This document shows positions 61,925 through 64,000 of a stretch of DNA of 64,000 nt, piece after piece. Below the pieces are notes generated by a model, which saw nothing but the letters and a program-made list of their open reading frames with translations, searched no databases and was not told the origin of the DNA. The DNA is from Zantedeschia hybrid cultivar. Lineage: Eukaryota; Streptophyta; Magnoliopsida; Alismatales; Araceae. Made by a program: the position numbers and the translations under genes. Within the stretch, counting starts at the first letter, position 1, and every line of letters starts with the position of its first letter. The stretch is taken from positions 20,283,879 to 20,347,878 of the forward strand of contig JARZZO010000003.1 of the NCBI GenBank assembly GCA_030544215.1. Reading direction: 5' to 3'.

Positions 61925-62332
61925 GTAAGAGATTCTACATCTTGGGTATTCGATACTGGATGTAGTTCTCTTGTCTACCATGAGTTGCAAATGTTGACAA
62001 GTAAGTGCAAGCTGAGAAAAGGCGAGGTGGATCTGAGGTTAGGAAACGGCACAAAAGTTTCGGTGATTGTTGTAGGGACAACAAACTTCAAGCTTTCATC
62101 AGGAGACATTTTATCATTAGATGATTATTATTATGTACCTAGCATAATAAATAACATCATTTCTATTTCTTGATTGGACAAGATTGGATATAAATTGACT
62201 ATTGAGAACAAAAGTTATTCAATTTATTATGGTAATAAATTAATTGCTTCGGCACCTTTAGTCTCTATATCTTTTAGATTTTTTTTACTATAGTCTCCAT
62301 ATTGATAATGCTCTTAAGAAGAGTAAGAATTG
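61925..62332 (+). pseudogene. Ty1/copia protease
   Basis: Coding resumes with STSWVFDTGCSS, the copia protease active site (Asp-Thr-Gly) at about 61950. LRLGNGTKVSV and the DYYYVPSIINNIISIS end follow, with a TGA at 62171-62173. Frame breaks follow before the next domain. Confidence 0.85.
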
Positions 62333-62333
62333 T

Positions 62334-62858
62334 GTGAACCAAACCTATATGTGGCATTGTAGACTTAGACACATTGGTGAAAGCAGGCTACAAAAGTTGC
62401 ACAAACATGGTTATTTAAATACATTCAATTATGAATCGTTTGCAACATGTGAGTCCTACTTTATGGGAAAGATGGCAAAGTTTCCATCTATTGGACATGG
62501 AGAATGTGCCAAAGACATCTTGAAACTAATACATTCGGATGTATGTGGTCCCATGTCCACTCAAGCCAAAGGTGGTTTCTCATACTTCATCACGTTCACT
62601 GATAACTTCTCAAGATTCGGCTATGTCTACTTAATGAAGTACAAGTCGAAAGTATTTGAGAAGTTCAAGGAGTTAAAGAATGAAGTAGAGAAGCAGACAA
62701 GAAATAGTATTAAAGTTCTTCGATCTGTTCAGGGAGGAGAATACTTGAGTACTAATTTCACACAATTCTTAAAGGATAATGGTATCCTTTCGCAACTAAC
62801 CCCTCCATATACACCACAGATGAATGGTGTATCTGAGAGGAGAAATCGCACCTTGTAG
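62334..62858 (+). pseudogene. Ty1/copia GAG-pre-integrase and integrase core
   Basis: The frame carries the pre-integrase zinc region (MWHCRLRHIGESRLQKLH, CESYFMGK) and the integrase core. Visible motifs are IHSDVCGPM, ITFTDNFSRFGYVY, TPPYTPQMNGVSERRNRT with the catalytic Glu, and LRSVQGGEYLS. The latter should read LRSDRGGEYLS in this clade, so the second catalytic Asp is replaced by Val. A TAG follows NRTL at 62856-62858. Confidence 0.87.
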
Positions 62859-63460
62859 ACATGGTACGATCTATGATGAGCTTTTCGGGTTTACCAGTGT
62901 TCCTCTAAAGGTATGCTCTAGAGTTAGCAACATACCTACTGAACAGAGTACCCAGCAAGTTTGTGACCTCTACTCCATATGAGATATGGAAAGACAGAAA
63001 ACTAAAATTTAAACATGTTAAAGTATGAAGTTGTCCTACTCATGTAAAGAGGCATGATTCAGACAAACTGGAATCAAGAACTGAAAGATGCAGATTTGTG
63101 GGATATCCAAAGGAGACGTTTGGATACTATTTTTACCATCTTGGTGAACAAAAGGTGTTTGTCGCCAAGAAAGCTGTCTTCCTGGAAGAGGAATACCTTC
63201 TCCAGGAGGACATCAGGAGTAAAATAGTACTAGGAGAGATTCCAGATCCCCAAACAGCTACGTTATCATCAGATGAGCAATCAATTCCTGGATCTGTACA
63301 AGTACATACAAATGAGCCTCGTAGATCTGGTAGAGTACCTAGACTACTCGAATGATATGTGGGACATATCGCATAAGGTGAGTTTAAGGTAGAATATAAT
63401 GAGGATGATGATCCTAAATCCTATCAGGAAGCCATTGAAGGCCCAAAAGCCGGAAAATGA
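62859..63460 (+). pseudogene. Ty1/copia integrase C-terminal region
   Basis: Broken frames match the copia integrase tail: YLLNRVPSKFVTSTPYE-like near 62935, then RCRFVGYPKETFGYYFY-like and EQKVFVAKKAVFLEEE (63098-63355). A TGA closes the stretch at 63353-63355. Confidence 0.8.
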
Positions 63461-64000
63461 CAAGAAGCCATGAACTCTGAAATCCAGTCCATGTGCACTA
63501 ACCAAGTTGGGAACTAGGAGGACTTGCCCGAGGGTATTGTACCCATTAGGTACAAGTGGATCACTAAGAGAAAGATTGGTGCAGATAGACGGATTGACAC
63601 TTATAAGGCAAGATTGGTGGCGAAGGGATATCGTCAAAGACAAGGAATTGACTATGAAGAGACTTTCTCACCATTTGTCATGATAAAGTTGATCAGAGTT
63701 CTCCTCGTCATAACTACACACAACGATTATGAGGTCTAGCAAATGGATGTAAAAGATGCCTTCCTCAACAGTAACCTTGAGGAAGAGGTGTATATGATAC
63801 AACTAAAATGTTTCACATCCAAGGAGTTTCTAGATAGTGTGCAAGCTTCAGAGGTCCATTTATGGACTGAAGCAGGCTTCCCGGAGTTGGAACATAAGAT
63901 TTGACGGGTTGTCAAGTCTTATGACTTCATTAAGAATGAAGATGAGCCTTCTGTGTACAAGAAGACTAGTAGGAGTGCAGTCACCTTCTTAGCTCTTTAC
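63461..64000 (+). pseudogene. Ty1/copia reverse transcriptase, N-terminal part (runs off the window)
   Basis: It carries IVPIRYKWITKRKIGADR, YKARLVAKGYRQRQGIDYEE and TFSPFVMIKLIRVLL. A stop then precedes QMDVKDAFLNSNLEEEVYM. The catalytic YVDD box lies just beyond 64000. Domain order protease, integrase, RT identifies Ty1/copia; the motifs resemble the Tork/Tnt1-type clade. Confidence 0.85.

Overview
The window is plant nuclear DNA built almost entirely of LTR retrotransposons nested inside one another. I see no ordinary host gene, rRNA or CRISPR array. Chromodomain-type Ty3/gypsy elements (Tekay/Del-like), Athila-like and Tat/Ogre-like Ty3/gypsy elements, a Ty1/copia element, and plant mobile domain (PMD) and DUF7745-like coding sequences all point to a seed plant with a large genome. 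The species cannot be named from this sequence.

Layout. The outermost element is a Ty1/copia copy on the + strand, seen in three pieces (39480-39656, 59378-59611, 61925-64000). Its 5' part lies left of the window and it runs off the right edge. Three insertions split it. (1) A Tat/Ogre-like element on the - strand (copy 1) ends at 39479 and runs off the left edge. (2) A second Tat/Ogre-like element on the + strand (copy 2, 39657-59377, target duplication GAGGA) has both LTRs. (3) A Tekay-like solo LTR lies at 59612-61924 (duplication GTAAG). Copy 1 is itself split by a Tekay-like element (Tekay-1, 2271-21553) and an Athila-like element (25252-38757, duplication CTTCC). Tekay-1 carries a second chromovirus (4591-14378), whose 5' LTR holds a copia-type solo LTR (6258-7828, duplication GATGT), and a minus-strand Ogre-type solo LTR (17340-18577, duplication CCCTT). 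The Athila element carries a minus-strand Tekay-like solo LTR (29735-32254, duplication TACCA). Nesting reaches five levels.

Ogre-like copy 2 is the richest element. It has gag-protease with a G-patch, a separate conserved ORF between protease and reverse transcriptase, a pol ORF with two RNase H domains, integrase, and a 3' minisatellite. It also carries two antisense genes that keep introns: a seven-exon PMD gene with a coiled-coil tail (51826-54675) and a two-exon DUF7745-like gene (55335-56797). Both are broken by in-frame stops. Most elements carry inactivating changes such as lost catalytic residues, TAG stops and deletions. The longest intact frames are the chromovirus-2 integrase and the copy 2 RT/RNase H frame, which has an altered YVDD box.

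The most unusual signal is a 34-bp inverted-repeat module: CTRAANRGCGTC, ten variable bases, then GACGCYNTTYAG. I count 72 copies in 17 clusters. Their arms are conserved, their central bases vary, and the spacer is exactly 10 bases in 71 of the 72. They occur only in non-coding parts (LTRs, leaders, antisense introns and intergenic stretches) of two unrelated lineages, Tekay-like and Ogre-like. I see none in chromovirus-2, the Athila backbone or the copia elements. I know of no described element with this form.
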